A stretch of DNA of 64,000 nucleotides from Burkholderiales bacterium Ga0077544 (GCA_001464355.1 LNEU01000033.1:489637-553636), one strand, 5' to 3'; shown: positions 53,486 to 63,995, counted from the first letter of the stretch. Notes: generated from the letters alone by a model not told the origin. A program made the numbers and translations.

Positions 53486-55276
53486 ATGAACAACGCAATT
53501 TATTACACCATCATTCCCAAAGATCTGGCGGCACATCTGTATGCAGTTACGGTAACCGTTAACCAGCCAGACGAAATTGGACAATGCTTTTCTTTGCCGG
53601 CGTGGATACCTGGTAGTTACATGATTCGCGAGTTTGCCAAGAACATCGTGCAAATCAGCGCTGAGTCCGGCGGTAAAAAAGTCGGGATGAGCAAACTCGA
53701 CAAACACACCTGGATAGCGGATGAGTGCAACGGGCCATTGACGATAAGGTATGAGGTGTATGCGTGGGATCTGTCGGTGCGTACCGCGCATCTGGATCAA
53801 ACACACGGCTTCTTCAATGGCACTAGCGTTTTTCTGCGCGTGCAAGATAGGGAAGAAAGTGTGCATGTCGTCGATATTCAAAAGCCGCAAGGTGAGGATT
53901 TCGACAAATGGCGCGTCGCTACCGCGATGCGGCAATTGGATGCCAAGCGTTATGGCTTTGGCACTTACATCGCATCGAACTACGATGAGCTGATTGATCA
54001 TCCAGTCGAGCTGGGAACCTTTTCCCTCGCAACCTTCAAGGCGCACGGCGTGCAACATGACGTTGTATTTACTGGCAATATTCCGAATCTCGATTTGCCG
54101 CGCCTAACAACTGATTTAAAGAAAATATGCGAAACGCAAATTGCATTCTTTGAGCCGAAAAGCAAACGCGCGCCGGTAGATCGCTACGTTTTCATGACGA
54201 TGGTGGTCGGTGACGGTTATGGCGGGCTTGAGCATCGCGCATCAACTGCACTGATTTGTTCGCGCGCCGATTTGCCGGTCAAAGGCCAAAAGGAAATGAG
54301 CGATGGTTATCGAACCTTCCTGGGTTTGTGCAGTCATGAATATTTTCATACGTGGAACGTCAAGCGCATCAAACCTGCTGCATTTGCACCTTATGACCTA
54401 GCGACCGAAAATTACACACCACTACTGTGGTTGTTTGAAGGATTCACCAGTTATTACGACGATTTGATGCTGGTGCGCAGTGACGTGATTGATGAGTCCG
54501 CGTATTTAAAACTTGTGTCGAAAACAATTAACAGTGTCTTGCGCGGTAGCGGTCGTCATAAACAAAGCGTGGCCGAATCGAGTTTCGACGCGTGGGTTAA
54601 ATACTATCGCCAGGACGAAAGCGCGACCAATTCCATCGTCAGTTATTACACCAAAGGGTCGCTGGTAGGTCTCGCGCTCGACCTGATGATACGTGCAGAA
54701 ACCAAGGGCAAGAAATCGCTGGACGATGTGATGCTGGCCTTGTGGCAGCAATATGGCCGCGATTTTTATCAGGACGGTTCAGAAGGACGCGGCGTCACGG
54801 AAAACGAAGTTGATGACTTGTTCGATAGCGTCACAGGCTTGAAGTTGACTCGCCTGCTGGATCGCTGGGTGCGCGGCACCGATGACCTGCCATTGGCAAA
54901 ATTGTTGACTCCGTTCGGCATTACGTTTGCTGACGAGCGCAAGAACGGCAAGCCGGGTTTGGGATTCCGCACAGTGCGCGATGGCACCGATTGCAAGGTA
55001 GCAAACGTGTATGAAAACGGCGCCGCACATAAAGCTGGCGTATCGGCTGGTGACGTATTGGTTGCGATCGATGGTTTGCGCGTGACAGGAACGAATCTGG
55101 ATGGCGTGCTCAGCCGTTATCGTGCCGGCGATGCGATCGGCCTGCACGTATTTCGACGTGACGAGTTATTGAATTTGCAGGCAAAAGTCCAGGCATCCGA
55201 TGCGCCAAATGTGATGCTGACGGCAGAGGCGAAGCCGGCGACTGCGGTGCGGCTTCGTGATGCATGGCTTAAATAA
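53486..55276 (+). CDS. M61 glycyl-aminopeptidase-family metallopeptidase with PDZ domain
   Basis: 596 residues. The N-terminal beta region is followed by the zinc motif HEYFH (284-288) in SHEYFHTWNVKRIKP, with the glutamate ligand in LWLFEGFTSYYDD, and a C-terminal PDZ-like domain (about 500-575, GFRTVRDGTDCKVANVYENGAA). This is the M61 (gamma-glycyl aminopeptidase) layout. No signal peptide, so probably cytoplasmic or exported otherwise. Confidence 0.9.
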   Translation: MNNAIYYTIIPKDLAAHLYAVTVTVNQPDEIGQCFSLPAWIPGSYMIREFAKNIVQISAESGGKKVGMSKLDKHTWIADECNGPLTIRYEVYAWDLSVRTAHLDQTHGFFNGTSVFLRVQDREESVHVVDIQKPQGEDFDKWRVATAMRQLDAKRYGFGTYIASNYDELIDHPVELGTFSLATFKAHGVQHDVVFTGNIPNLDLPRLTTDLKKICETQIAFFEPKSKRAPVDRYVFMTMVVGDGYGGLEHRASTALICSRADLPVKGQKEMSDGYRTFLGLCSHEYFHTWNVKRIKPAAFAPYDLATENYTPLLWLFEGFTSYYDDLMLVRSDVIDESAYLKLVSKTINSVLRGSGRHKQSVAESSFDAWVKYYRQDESATNSIVSYYTKGSLVGLALDLMIRAETKGKKSLDDVMLALWQQYGRDFYQDGSEGRGVTENEVDDLFDSVTGLKLTRLLDRWVRGTDDLPLAKLLTPFGITFADERKNGKPGLGFRTVRDGTDCKVANVYENGAAHKAGVSAGDVLVAIDGLRVTGTNLDGVLSRYRAGDAIGLHVFRRDELLNLQAKVQASDAPNVMLTAEAKPATAVRLRDAWLK

Positions 55277-55357
55277 TGACTGTTTGAAAAAACTGAATTG
55301 AAAAAACAGAATAAGCATTGAGGCAGCAATAGCGAGCGCTATCGCAGCTTCAATGTT

Positions 55358-56158
55358 TTAGTTGAACAGGCGGCTCAGTTCCACACCTGGTTCAGGTGCG
55401 CGCATGAATGCTTCGCCAACCAGAAATGCGTGTACATCAGCATCGCGCATTCTTTTGACATCATCCGGTGTCACGATGGCCGATTCGGTAATCACCAATT
55501 TATCCGGTGAAATACGTGGCAACAAGTCCAGCGTGGTTTGCAGTGACGTTTCAAACGTGCGTAAGTTGCGATTGTTCACACCCAGCAAAGTAGTTTTCAA
55601 ACGAAGAGCGGCCGTCAATTCTTCTGCATTGTGCACTTCCACCAGTACGCTCATGCCGAGCTCGTGCGCACATGCTTCCAACTCCGCCATCAAACCGTGA
55701 TCCAGGCCAGCGACGATCAGCAAGATGCAATCCGCACCCCATGAGCGCGCTTCATACAGCTGATAAGGATCAATCATGAAATCCTTGCGCAATACTGGCA
55801 AGGAGCCCGCAGCGCGCGCCTGCTTCAAGTATTCCGGTGCGCCCTGGAAGAATTGCACATCCGTCAGTACCGATAAACAAGCTGCGCCATGTTGTTCATA
55901 GCTGACAGCGATTTCTGCAGGATGGAAGTCAGGGCGAATCACACCTTTGGATGGCGACGCTTTTTTGATTTCTGCAATGATGCCGGCGTTGCCGGCAGCG
56001 ATTTTTTGACGTAATGAATTTTCAAAGCCGCGTATCGCTGCGCGCGCTTCTTTATCGGCTTCGACTTCGCTGCGCAAACTTGCCAGGCTGCGATATTTTT
56101 TCGCAGCGGCGATTTCATCGGCTTTGACGGCCAGGATTTTATTCAGAATGTCGGACAT
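55358..56158 (-). CDS. trpC: Indole-3-glycerol-phosphate synthase TrpC
   Basis: 266-residue single-function enzyme of tryptophan synthesis that closes the indole ring. Beta/alpha barrel motifs include [15 protein letters not shown] near 61, [12 protein letters not shown] near 123 (catalytic lysine), [12 protein letters not shown] near 192 and ITESAI near 225. Last gene of the trpEGDC cluster, 74 bp after trpD. Confidence 0.96.
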   Translation of the reverse strand: MSDILNKILAVKADEIAAAKKYRSLASLRSEVEADKEARAAIRGFENSLRQKIAAGNAGIIAEIKKASPSKGVIRPDFHPAEIAVSYEQHGAACLSVLTDVQFFQGAPEYLKQARAAGSLPVLRKDFMIDPYQLYEARSWGADCILLIVAGLDHGLMAELEACAHELGMSVLVEVHNAEELTAALRLKTTLLGVNNRNLRTFETSLQTTLDLLPRISPDKLVITESAIVTPDDVKRMRDADVHAFLVGEAFMRAPEPGVELSRLFN

Positions 56159-56232
56159 GATGATTCACTTCAAATAGTGGTGCAGATAATGCAGGCCGTG
56201 TAATGCGCGTAATCCGCGGTCATGCGCTCGCG

Positions 56233-57267
56233 TCAGGCTTTGCCCAGCGCTTGCGTGACGCTGACAAATTGTTCCAGCTTGGCACGTGCCGCACCCGAAG
56301 CAATCGCTTCACGCGCTTGCTTCAAGCCATCGGCGATAGAGCTGGCGACGCCCGCTGCGTACAACGCGGTACCTGCGTTCAGCGCAACGATATCGCGTGC
56401 CGCACCGTTAACGTTATCCAGCGCTTCAAAAATTTTTACTTTCGATTCCAGCGAATCCGCAACCTTCAAATTGCGACTGGCGATCATTTGCAGGCCGAAA
56501 TCTTCAGGATGGATTTCATACTCGCGAATCTCGCCATTGACCAATTCGCCAACCATGGTTGCTGCGCCCAGCGACACTTCATCCATATTGTCGCGGCCCC
56601 AGACAACGATCGCATGCTGTGCGCCTAGACGTTGCAACACGCGGACTTGGATGCCGACCAGATCAGCGTGGAAGACGCCCATCAAGATATTCGGAGCGCC
56701 GGCGGGATTCGTCAGCGGGCCAAGAATATTAAAAATAGTCCGTACGCCAAGTTCCTTGCGTACCGGCGCTGCATGCTTCATCGCTGCATGGTGATTTGGC
56801 GCGAACATGAAACCTATGCCGGTTTGCGCAATCGATTCGGCGACCAACTCAGGTTTCAAGTTGATATTTGCGCCCAGTGATTCGAGTACATCGGCACTGC
56901 CTGAAGACGACGACACGCTGCGGCCGCCGTGTTTGGCAATGCGTGCGCCTGCAGCTGCTGCAACAAACATCGACGCCGTAGAAATGTTGAAAGTGTTGGC
57001 GCCGTCGCCACCAGTACCGACGATGTCTAGCAGATTGGTAGTGTCGGCCAATGGCACTTTGGTGGAAAACTCACGCATGACCTGCGCGGCAGCTGCAATC
57101 TCGCCTATGCTTTCTTTCTTCACGCGCAAGCCCATGGTCAGCGCCGCGATCATGACAGGCGACATTTCACCAGACATGATTTTGCGGAACAGGTGCAGCA
57201 TCTCATCGTGAAAGATTTCACGATGATCGATGCAACGCATCAGAGCTTCTTGATCAGTAATCGGCAT
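56233..57267 (-). CDS. trpD: Anthranilate phosphoribosyltransferase TrpD
   Basis: 344 residues from ATG 57267 ([23 protein letters not shown], the family N terminus); an in-frame ATG at 57309 abutting trpG gives 14 extra residues. PRPP-binding [14 protein letters not shown] near 80 and [18 protein letters not shown] near 107 are intact. Adds phosphoribose to anthranilate. Follows trpG. Confidence 0.95.
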   Translation of the reverse strand: MPITDQEALMRCIDHREIFHDEMLHLFRKIMSGEMSPVMIAALTMGLRVKKESIGEIAAAAQVMREFSTKVPLADTTNLLDIVGTGGDGANTFNISTASMFVAAAAGARIAKHGGRSVSSSSGSADVLESLGANINLKPELVAESIAQTGIGFMFAPNHHAAMKHAAPVRKELGVRTIFNILGPLTNPAGAPNILMGVFHADLVGIQVRVLQRLGAQHAIVVWGRDNMDEVSLGAATMVGELVNGEIREYEIHPEDFGLQMIASRNLKVADSLESKVKIFEALDNVNGAARDIVALNAGTALYAAGVASSIADGLKQAREAIASGAARAKLEQFVSVTQALGKA

Positions 57268-57309
57268 GGCGAGACTTTCTGTATTCAAATGGCGAGCAGC
57301 ATTATCCAT

Positions 57310-57873
57310 TTAGCGGACGAGGAAGTTTTTCAACAAGGCGTGGCCGTGTTCTGACAAGATCGATTCCGGATGGAATTGCACACCTTGTATATCGAAATCC
57401 TTGTGGCGCACACCCATGATTTCACCATCTTCAGTCCACGCTGTCACTTCCAGGCAATCTGGCAATGACGAACGTTCGATCGCCAGCGAGTGGTAACGCG
57501 TGATCGTGTACGGGCTAGGCAAATCCTTGAAGACGCCAACGCCGGTGTGTTCGATGGTCGAGGTTTTGCCGTGCATGACTTGCTGCGCACGGATTACCTT
57601 GCCACCAAACGCTGCGCCAATTGCCTGATGGCCTAGGCACACGCCAAGGATAGGCAACTTGCCTGCAAACTGCTGCAACACAGGGATAGAGACGCCAGCT
57701 TCATGCGGTGTGCATGGGCCGGGCGAAATGCAGATGCGTTCAGGCTTCAACGCAGCGATTTGTTCCAGCGTGATTTCATCATTGCGTACGGTGTGCACGT
57801 CTTCGCCCAACTCGCCGAAATACTGCACCAGGTTGTAGGTGAAGGAGTCGTAGTTATCGATCATCAGTAACAT
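57310..57873 (-). CDS. trpG: Anthranilate synthase component II (glutamine amidotransferase) TrpG
   Basis: 187-residue class I amidotransferase supplying ammonia to TrpE. Nucleophile cysteine in [10 protein letters not shown] near 79 and the H-E pair in VQFHPESIL near 168. It lies directly after trpE (stop at 57874) and before trpD; the pattern trpE-trpG-trpD-trpC is typical of Burkholderiales. Confidence 0.96.
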   Translation of the reverse strand: MLLMIDNYDSFTYNLVQYFGELGEDVHTVRNDEITLEQIAALKPERICISPGPCTPHEAGVSIPVLQQFAGKLPILGVCLGHQAIGAAFGGKVIRAQQVMHGKTSTIEHTGVGVFKDLPSPYTITRYHSLAIERSSLPDCLEVTAWTEDGEIMGVRHKDFDIQGVQFHPESILSEHGHALLKNFLVR

Positions 57874-59370
57874 TTAAATCTCCCCATCCAAACCATCTTG
57901 CACTTGTTCCGCTGCGCGTAAAACGGCGCGGGCCTTGTTCTCAGTTTCTTGCCATTCCATCTCGGGTACCGAGTCAGCGACGATGCCGGCTGCTGCTTGC
58001 ACGTACAACATGCCGTCCTTGATAACGCCGGTGCGGATCGCGATTGCCAGGTCCATTTCGCCACCAAAGGACAGGTAACCGCATGCGCCGCCATAAATGC
58101 CGCGCTTGGTTGGCTCGAGTTCGTCGATGATTTCCATCGCACGGACTTTTGGTGCGCCGGACAATGTGCCCGCCGGGAAAGTCGCTTTCAATACATCCAG
58201 ATTCGACAAGCCATCTTTTAATGTGCCTTCGACGTTGGAGACGATGTGTTGCACGTGCGAATATTTTTCGATCACCAGTTTGTCAGTTACTTTGACGCTG
58301 CCGGTTTCTGCAATGCGCCCGATGTCGTTACGCGCGAGGTCGATCAGCATCACGTGTTCGGCGATTTCTTTGGGATCGGCCAGCAATTCTTTTGCGAGGA
58401 TCGCGTCTTTTTCCGGTGTGTCACCGCGTGGTCGTGTGCCGGCCAAAGGACGTATCGTGATTTTCTTTTTGCCGCTCGGCATGGTTTCGTTGCGTACCAG
58501 AATTTCCGGTGACGCACCGACGATTTGCATGTCGCCGAAGTTGTAGAAGTACATATACGGCGATGGATTCAGCGAACGCAGTGCGCGATAAAGCGTCAGC
58601 GGCGCATCGACATACGATTTTTTGATGCGCTGGCCGATTTGCACCTGCATCAAATCGCCGGCCATCACGTATTCCTTGGCTTTGGCGACAGCTGCGAGGT
58701 AATCTTTTTTGTCGAATTCTCGGACCGTATCGGTGCGGACCGATGCGCTTGTGACCGGCGCTTCGACCGCGCGGTGCAATTTGGCGCGTAAATCTTTCAA
58801 ACGTTGACGGCCATTTAAATAAGCGTCCGGCTGCGTCGGATCGACATAGACGATCAGATAAAGCTTGCCGGATAAATTATCGATGACAGCGAGTTCTTCA
58901 GTCAGCAGCAACTGGATTTCTGGCAGGCCGAGATCGTCTTTCGGTGTGGAATGCGCCAACCGTTTTTCAACGTGGCGTACCGCGTCATAACCAAAGTAAC
59001 CAGCGAGACCGCCGCAAAAGCGTGGCATGCCAGGCAGGATCGCTACTTTATAACGCGCCTGAAATTCCGCGATGAATTCCAGCGGATTGCCTTCAACGGT
59101 TTCCACAACGGTGCCGTTGCGAACAACTTCAATACGCGTGCCGAAGCTGCGCATCAAGGTGTTGGCTGGCAAGCCGATAAAGGAATATCGCCCAAAGCGT
59201 TCGCCACCGACGACCGATTCCAGCAAAAAGGTATTTTTGCCGGCATCCTGGGTTTGCGCCAGTTTGAGATAAAGCGAAAGTGGTGTTTCCAGATCGGCGA
59301 ATGCTTCAGCCACTAATGGAATGCGGTTATAGCCTTGCGTGGCCAGCGATTTGAATTCGAGTTCAGTCAT
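57874..59370 (-). CDS. trpE: Anthranilate synthase component I TrpE
   Basis: 498-residue chorismate-utilising enzyme. Conserved block [11 protein letters not shown] near 305, [11 protein letters not shown] near 345 and [17 protein letters not shown] near 425. The tryptophan feedback LLES motif ([15 protein letters not shown]) near 49 is present. GGAG precedes the ATG. Its transcript carries the Trp-rich leader and attenuator at 59579-59428. Confidence 0.97.
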   Translation of the reverse strand: MTELEFKSLATQGYNRIPLVAEAFADLETPLSLYLKLAQTQDAGKNTFLLESVVGGERFGRYSFIGLPANTLMRSFGTRIEVVRNGTVVETVEGNPLEFIAEFQARYKVAILPGMPRFCGGLAGYFGYDAVRHVEKRLAHSTPKDDLGLPEIQLLLTEELAVIDNLSGKLYLIVYVDPTQPDAYLNGRQRLKDLRAKLHRAVEAPVTSASVRTDTVREFDKKDYLAAVAKAKEYVMAGDLMQVQIGQRIKKSYVDAPLTLYRALRSLNPSPYMYFYNFGDMQIVGASPEILVRNETMPSGKKKITIRPLAGTRPRGDTPEKDAILAKELLADPKEIAEHVMLIDLARNDIGRIAETGSVKVTDKLVIEKYSHVQHIVSNVEGTLKDGLSNLDVLKATFPAGTLSGAPKVRAMEIIDELEPTKRGIYGGACGYLSFGGEMDLAIAIRTGVIKDGMLYVQAAAGIVADSVPEMEWQETENKARAVLRAAEQVQDGLDGEI

Positions 59371-59427
59371 GGGTTCTCTCCGGACCGCTATTGTAGACGA
59401 GCGGTTTGGTACTTTAATAAGTAGTTC

Positions 59428-59492
59428 AAAAAACGTTGCCGATCGCGCGGGAGTGCAGGAAATGCAAAAGCGTGCGGACGATCAACGGCAAG
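59428..59492 (-). terminator. Attenuator hairpin of the trp operon
   Basis: On the minus strand TTGCCG-TTG-ATCG pairs with CGATCGGCAA across a 28-base loop (a bulge of three) and is followed by CGTTTTTTG. The arm TTGCC can instead pair with GGCAA inside the upstream Trp-codon region of the leader, giving an antiterminator. Together with the leader peptide this is a classic attenuation device. Confidence 0.75.
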
Positions 59493-59498
59493 TGGCAT

Positions 59499-59579
59499 TC
59501 AGCGCCAGATTTGCCAGCCTCGCCATAGCCAGGCCTCATGCGCGCCTGGTGTCGTGAGTCGTTTTTTGTCGAGAGACAT
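59499..59579 (-). CDS. trpL: Trp leader peptide (26 aa, four Trp codons)
   Basis: Read directly: ATG at 59579, beginning MSLDKKRLTTPGAHEA and ending WLWRGWQIWR, then TGA at 59499-59501. Four tryptophans lie in the last ten residues. The stop is 6 bp before the terminator hairpin arm, and the antiterminator arm GGCAA overlaps the Trp codons. Ribosome stalling at Trp codons would favour read-through. The start's ribosome site is not strong. Confidence 0.8.
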   Translation of the reverse strand: MSLDKKRLTTPGAHEAWLWRGWQIWR

Positions 59580-59585
59580 GATGAT

Positions 59586-60287
59586 TTATGTTGGTGAAAT
59601 AAGATGTGCTGCGTCTAGCAGCGAAGAAACTATACCATCGCTATCGACGTCTTGTATAGACTGCCCGTGGTTGTAGCCGTACGGAACGTTGAGAACTTTG
59701 CAACCTGCGGCGCGCGCGGCCTGCGAGTCGTTGATGGAATCGCCTATCGCCACCACTTCATGCGGATTGAGTCCAAAATCCTTGCAGACTTGCAGTAACT
59801 GCATCGGATCAGGTTTCTTTTTTGCGAAAGAATCACCGCCATAAACGATTTCAAAATAAATGCTCAAGCCGGTTTTTTGTAGCAAAGGCAAGGTAAATGC
59901 GATGGGCTTGTTGGTGACACAAGCCATGCGCAAACCTTTGTCGCACATGGCTTGCAAGCCTTCGTGCACGCCGGGATAAACGCTTGCGAACTCGCCGTTC
60001 ACGTCAAAATAATGTTTCTCGAACAGAGTCATGGCTTCCTGAAAGCGCAGCTCAACTTCGCTGGCAGAAAAATCCACGCCTATGCTTTGCCGCACCAGAT
60101 TCTCTGCGCCTTTGCCGACGAAGCTGATCGCCGTATTCAGATCCAGCGGCCCTAAACCGAGGTCGGCACGCATGCGGTTGATCGTGATGTGCAAATCCTG
60201 CGCGGTATGCAACATGGTGCCGTCGAGATCGACGATGACGCCACGTATGTCGTGCAAGATCCGGTTTTCAACTGTACTAGAAGGCAA
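59586..60287 (-). CDS. gph: Phosphoglycolate phosphatase / HAD-family phosphatase
   Basis: 233-residue HAD phosphatase with motif I VIVDLDGTMLHT near 17, motif II VTNKP near 123 and motif III GDSINDSQAARAAG near 187. In Burkholderiales gph sits between rpe and trpE as here. Removes 2-phosphoglycolate. Stop lies 7 bp before the trp leader ATG, so it may share the transcript. Confidence 0.9.
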   Translation of the reverse strand: MPSSTVENRILHDIRGVIVDLDGTMLHTAQDLHITINRMRADLGLGPLDLNTAISFVGKGAENLVRQSIGVDFSASEVELRFQEAMTLFEKHYFDVNGEFASVYPGVHEGLQAMCDKGLRMACVTNKPIAFTLPLLQKTGLSIYFEIVYGGDSFAKKKPDPMQLLQVCKDFGLNPHEVVAIGDSINDSQAARAAGCKVLNVPYGYNHGQSIQDVDSDGIVSSLLDAAHLISPT

Positions 60288-60289
60288 AT

Positions 60290-60955
60290 TTATACCTTCG
60301 CCAGTTCGCCGCGCATCGCATCGATGACCGCTTTGTAGTCCGGCTTGCCGAAAATGGCAGAGCCGGCGACAAAGGTGTCGGCACCGGCACGTGCTGCTTC
60401 AGCGATATTGTCGACTTTGATACCGCCATCGACTTCCAGCATGATGTCGCGTCCGGATTCGTTGATCAATTTGCGTACCGCTGCGATTTTTTTCAGTGTG
60501 TGCGGGATAAACGACTGACCGCCGAAGCCTGGATTGACAGACATCAGAAGGATAATGTCGAGCTTGTCCATCACGTGTTCCAGATAATGCAGCGGCGTGG
60601 CGGGGTTGAATACCAGCCCGGCTTTGCAGCCATTGTCGCGTATCAGTTGCAGTGTGCGATCCACGTGCTCGGATGCTTCAGGATGGAAGGTGATGATGTT
60701 GGCGCCGGCTTTGGCAAAATCAGGGACAATGCGATCCACCGGCTTGACCATCAGATGCACATCGATAGGCACTTGCACGTGCGGGCGTATCGCTTCACAT
60801 ACCAAGGGGCCTATTGTCAGATTTGGAACGTAATGGTTATCCATCACGTCGAAATGGATGATGTCAGCGCCAGCGGTGACGACGTTGCGCACTTCTTCCC
60901 CAAGACGGGAGAAATCGGCGGAGAGAATGCTGGGGGCGATGCGATAGTTGGCCAT
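60290..60955 (-). CDS. rpe: Ribulose-phosphate 3-epimerase Rpe
   Basis: 221-residue TIM barrel of the pentose phosphate pathway with [14 protein letters not shown] near 9, [14 protein letters not shown] near 34 (metal ligands), [10 protein letters not shown] near 138 and LEVDGG near 174. Two bases separate its stop from gph, so an operon. Divergent from apaG. Confidence 0.97.
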   Translation of the reverse strand: MANYRIAPSILSADFSRLGEEVRNVVTAGADIIHFDVMDNHYVPNLTIGPLVCEAIRPHVQVPIDVHLMVKPVDRIVPDFAKAGANIITFHPEASEHVDRTLQLIRDNGCKAGLVFNPATPLHYLEHVMDKLDIILLMSVNPGFGGQSFIPHTLKKIAAVRKLINESGRDIMLEVDGGIKVDNIAEAARAGADTFVAGSAIFGKPDYKAVIDAMRGELAKV

Positions 60956-61156
60956 GGCAGTGACTTTGTAAATGAAGCCGCTATTTTACCCTGTGGCTCT
61001 GAGGCTGCGTTTTGCAAGATGTCGACAGATGATGGATGCTTGCGATTTCAGGGGCACGTCTCGGGTCTGCTATATACAGTTAAGGTACGCGCTATCATGC
61101 GGGTTATATATTGAATGAAAAACGCGGCAGGAAGTGCGCGGCACTATAGGAATCAC

Positions 61157-61531
61157 ATGGCATCTTACGAATTTACGGTTACCGTAACTACGCAATACTT
61201 GGAAGAGCAATCCGACCCCGATCATTCCCATTATGTATTCGCCTACGCGATAAGGATCAAAAACACGGGGCGGGTCGCCGCGCAACTTATCTCGCGGCAT
61301 TGGGTGATCACTGACACCAATAACCATATCGAAGAAGTGCGCGGCTTGGGTGTGGTCGGCAATCAGCCTTTGCTTCAGCCCGGTGAACACTACGAATATA
61401 CCAGCGGCATGTCCATGGCGACGCCACAGGGTTCCATGACCGGCGAGTATTTTTGTGTGGCGGAAGACGGCGAGCAGTTCGTGACAAAAATTCCTGAATT
61501 TGTTTTGTCCTTGCCGCGCACTTTGCATTAA
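61157..61531 (+). CDS. apaG: ApaG protein (Co2+/Mg2+ efflux protein ApaG family)
   Basis: 124 residues from ATG 61157 (AGGA upstream); a longer frame starts at 61115. Fibronectin-III-like beta protein: YVFAYAIRIKNTG near 31, RHWVITDTN near 49, VVGNQPLLQPGEHYEYTSG near 66 and MTGEY near 97 are family features. Its real biochemical role is unclear. Confidence 0.93.
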   Translation: MASYEFTVTVTTQYLEEQSDPDHSHYVFAYAIRIKNTGRVAAQLISRHWVITDTNNHIEEVRGLGVVGNQPLLQPGEHYEYTSGMSMATPQGSMTGEYFCVAEDGEQFVTKIPEFVLSLPRTLH

Positions 61532-61540
61532 GTCACCGGT

Positions 61541-61681
61541 CTATTCATCCTTGTCGTCTTTGGGCGGGGCGGGCTTTTTTGACAGAGGCTGAGTTGGTTT
61601 TTTGCCCGAAAACATCGTCCACCACACGATAAAGATCAACAAGCCCAGCGCGATTCCCGCTTCAACAAATAATAGCCACAT
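61541..61681 (-). CDS. Small membrane protein, 46 aa
   Basis: Read directly on the minus strand: ATG at 61681, product MWLLFVEAGIALGLLIFIVW, then a basic/Pro-rich tail ending DDKDE and stop at 61541. One membrane helix and a charged tail look like a genuine small protein. It sits antisense between apaG and mltA; its start is 14 bp from the mltA start. Confidence 0.6.
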   Translation of the reverse strand: MWLLFVEAGIALGLLIFIVWWTMFSGKKPTQPLSKKPAPPKDDKDE

Positions 61682-61695
61682 TGCCAAATACTCCC

Positions 61696-62910
61696 ATGTC
61701 ATTTATTCGCCTTAGTTTACTCGCATCCATTTTATTCACGCTTGTTTCATGTTCTACCGTGCAGCCTCCAGTCCAGCCGGTTGTCGTGCCGCCGCCCACT
61801 CCGGTTCCGGTGACGCCGGGCAAACCGAGCATTTCGCCGGGTGATCTACCCAGCTTGCCTCGTACCGAAATTAACCCGGCACTACGTCCAGTGACATTTG
61901 CGGCGTTGCCTGGATGGAAGGACGATGATCAGCGTGAGGCTCTACCGGCGTTTTTGTCTTCTTGCGTAGTGATGATTCGACGCCCCAATTGGAAGCCTGC
62001 ATGCACCGCCGCAGCAAATCTGGACGGTAATGATGAAAACGCGGTGCGGCAGTTTTTTGAGCGTTACTTCCAGCCTTATGGCGTATCGAATGCGGATGGC
62101 TCCCTCTATGGCACAGTGACGGGCTATTACGAACCCTTGCTGCAAGGTTCGCGCAAACGTGGCGGCAAGTATCAAACGCCTTTGCATCGTGCGCCTGATG
62201 ACATTCTGACCATCGACTTGGTCAGTGTCTTTCCCGAGCTGAAAGGTCAGCGTGTGCGGGGTCGCTTGGTCGGCAATAAGGTGCTTGCTTATCCATCCCG
62301 CGGTGAGTTGACTCAATCGAATGCCTTGCTTGGCAAAGAGATTGTTTGGGTCGATGATCCGATTGACGCTTTTTTTCTGCAAGTGCAGGGTTCCGGGCGT
62401 GTGCAACTGGACGATGGCAAAGAGCAAGTGCGGATTGCGTATGCAGATCAGAACGGTCATCCATACAAGTCGATCGGTCGCTATCTAATAGACAAAGGCG
62501 AGTTGACGCTGGATCAGGCATCTGCGCAGGGCATCAAAGCGTGGTTGAAGGCTAATCCCAAACGCCAGCAGGAGCTACTGAATGCAAATCCAAGCTATGT
62601 CTTTTTCAAGGAAGAAAAAGTAAACGATCCAAGTATCGGGCCTAAAGGTGCATTGGGCGTGCCGCTCACACCGCAACGTTCGATCGCGGTTGATCCGCAA
62701 TTTATTCAACTCGGGGCGCCGGTATTTCTGGTGGCGACCCTTCCTGCCAGTAAAACGCCATTACGCCGTCTTGTGATGGCGCAAGATACCGGCAGTGCAA
62801 TCAAGAATCCGGTACGCGCTGATTACTTCTGGGGATTTGGTGCCGAAGCCGGCGAACAGGCTGGCCGCATGAAGCAGCGAGGCGAGATGTGGGTGTTGTT
62901 GCCGAAGTGA
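61696..62910 (+). CDS. mltA: Membrane-bound lytic murein transglycosylase A
   Basis: 404-residue lipoprotein: signal peptide with lipobox LVSC (about residue 19), then a Pro-rich linker and the MltA domain with GTVTGYYEPLLQGSRKR near 135, IVWVDDPIDAFFLQVQGSGRV near 220 and the 3D domain catalytic DTGSAIKNPVRADYFWG near 365. Cleaves the glycan strand forming 1,6-anhydromuropeptides. The ATG at 61696 is chosen over TTG 61681 because it begins the signal peptide. Confidence 0.95.
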   Translation: MSFIRLSLLASILFTLVSCSTVQPPVQPVVVPPPTPVPVTPGKPSISPGDLPSLPRTEINPALRPVTFAALPGWKDDDQREALPAFLSSCVVMIRRPNWKPACTAAANLDGNDENAVRQFFERYFQPYGVSNADGSLYGTVTGYYEPLLQGSRKRGGKYQTPLHRAPDDILTIDLVSVFPELKGQRVRGRLVGNKVLAYPSRGELTQSNALLGKEIVWVDDPIDAFFLQVQGSGRVQLDDGKEQVRIAYADQNGHPYKSIGRYLIDKGELTLDQASAQGIKAWLKANPKRQQELLNANPSYVFFKEEKVNDPSIGPKGALGVPLTPQRSIAVDPQFIQLGAPVFLVATLPASKTPLRRLVMAQDTGSAIKNPVRADYFWGFGAEAGEQAGRMKQRGEMWVLLPK

Positions 62911-62951
62911 TGTCTTTCTAATAGAGAGTGCAGGTTTTACAGGAGCTATTC

Positions 62952-63728
62952 ATGCAATACGAAAATATTCTCGTTGAGATTCATGGCAAGGTCGGCTTGA
63001 TAACCCTTAATCGGCCGGCGGCATTGAATGCGCTCAACGATAAGTTGATGGACGAGCTGGGTTTGGCATTGCAATCGTTCGACGCTGACGACGACATCGG
63101 TTGCATGATCATTACCGGCAGCGAGAAAGCCTTTGCGGCCGGCGCTGATATCGGCGCAATGGCGACCTACTCTTATATGGATGTATATAAAGGCGATTAC
63201 ATCACGCGCAACTGGGAGCAGATACGCAGCGTGCGCAAGCCGGTCATCGCAGCGGTAGCTGGTTATGCATTGGGCGGCGGCTGTGAATTGGCGATGATGT
63301 GTGACTTCATTATTGCGGCGGACACAGCGAAGTTCGGCCAGCCTGAAATCAAATTGGGCATTATTCCAGGTGCTGGCGGTACCCAACGTTTGCCGCGCTC
63401 AGTGTCGAAATCAAAAGCGATGGACATGTGTTTGACTGCGCGCATGATGGATGCGGCAGAAGCTGAGCGTGCTGGGTTAGTTTCGCGGGTGGTTGCCGTG
63501 GACAAGTTGCAAGAAGAAGCATTGGCTGCCGCAACCGTCATTGCGAATATGTCGCTGCCTATGGTCATGATGATTAAAGAATCCATCAATCGCGCCTACG
63601 AAACAACGCTTGCTGAAGGCGTGCAGTTCGAGCGCAGACTCTTCCATAGCACCTTCGCAACAGACGATCAGAAAGAAGGAATGCGTGCATTTGTAGAGAA
63701 GCGCGCAGCGAAATTCAAGAACGTTTAA
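62952..63728 (+). CDS. Enoyl-CoA hydratase/isomerase
   Basis: 258-residue crotonase-fold enzyme from ATG 62952 (GGAG six bases upstream). Oxyanion-hole residues AFAAGADI near 62 and [13 protein letters not shown] near 105; the catalytic glutamates lie in [11 protein letters not shown] and [16 protein letters not shown], as in mitochondrial enoyl-CoA hydratases. Hydrates trans-2-enoyl-CoA in fatty-acid oxidation. Confidence 0.94.
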   Translation: MQYENILVEIHGKVGLITLNRPAALNALNDKLMDELGLALQSFDADDDIGCMIITGSEKAFAAGADIGAMATYSYMDVYKGDYITRNWEQIRSVRKPVIAAVAGYALGGGCELAMMCDFIIAADTAKFGQPEIKLGIIPGAGGTQRLPRSVSKSKAMDMCLTARMMDAAEAERAGLVSRVVAVDKLQEEALAAATVIANMSLPMVMMIKESINRAYETTLAEGVQFERRLFHSTFATDDQKEGMRAFVEKRAAKFKNV

Positions 63729-63780
63729 GGCCTGCGTAAAAAGTAATTTCAAAAGAAATAAACTATTTACGTAAAAGCAC

Positions 63781-63810
63781 TTGCCAAGGTTTAAGAAGCT
63801 TTGCTATAGT
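63781..63810 (+). promoter_or_regulatory. Sigma70-like promoter, upstream of the two
   Basis: TTGCCA at 63781-63786 and TATAGT at 63805-63810, spacing 18 bp. The sequence just after (TCGGCTCCCGTCGCAG) has a GC-rich discriminator, common in rRNA promoters. Confidence 0.6.
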
Positions 63811-63965
63811 TCGGCTCCCGTCGCAGAACAAGCAGCGAAACGCAGAGTGTAGCGAGCTGGATTGTAGTGTGATGGGGGAGAAGAAGTTGTTGTAGGAGTT
63901 GAGTTTTTGTTAGTCGTTTTGAAGAAATTTAAAACGAATCTTTTTAAAAAGTTTCTTAAAAAGAT

Positions 63966-63995
63966 GTTGACGAAAACGAAGACATGCCACATAAT
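63966..63995 (+). promoter_or_regulatory. Sigma70-like promoter at the right edge
   Basis: TTGACG at 63966-63971 and CATAAT at 63990-63995, spacing 18 bp. With the promoter at 63781 it makes a tandem pair, and no gene is visible between them. A stable-RNA operon to the right is possible but outside the window. Confidence 0.6.

Noticed and set aside
63804..63992. 62-aa minus frame at the right edge
   Set aside because: Covers the promoter elements and has a low-complexity composition.
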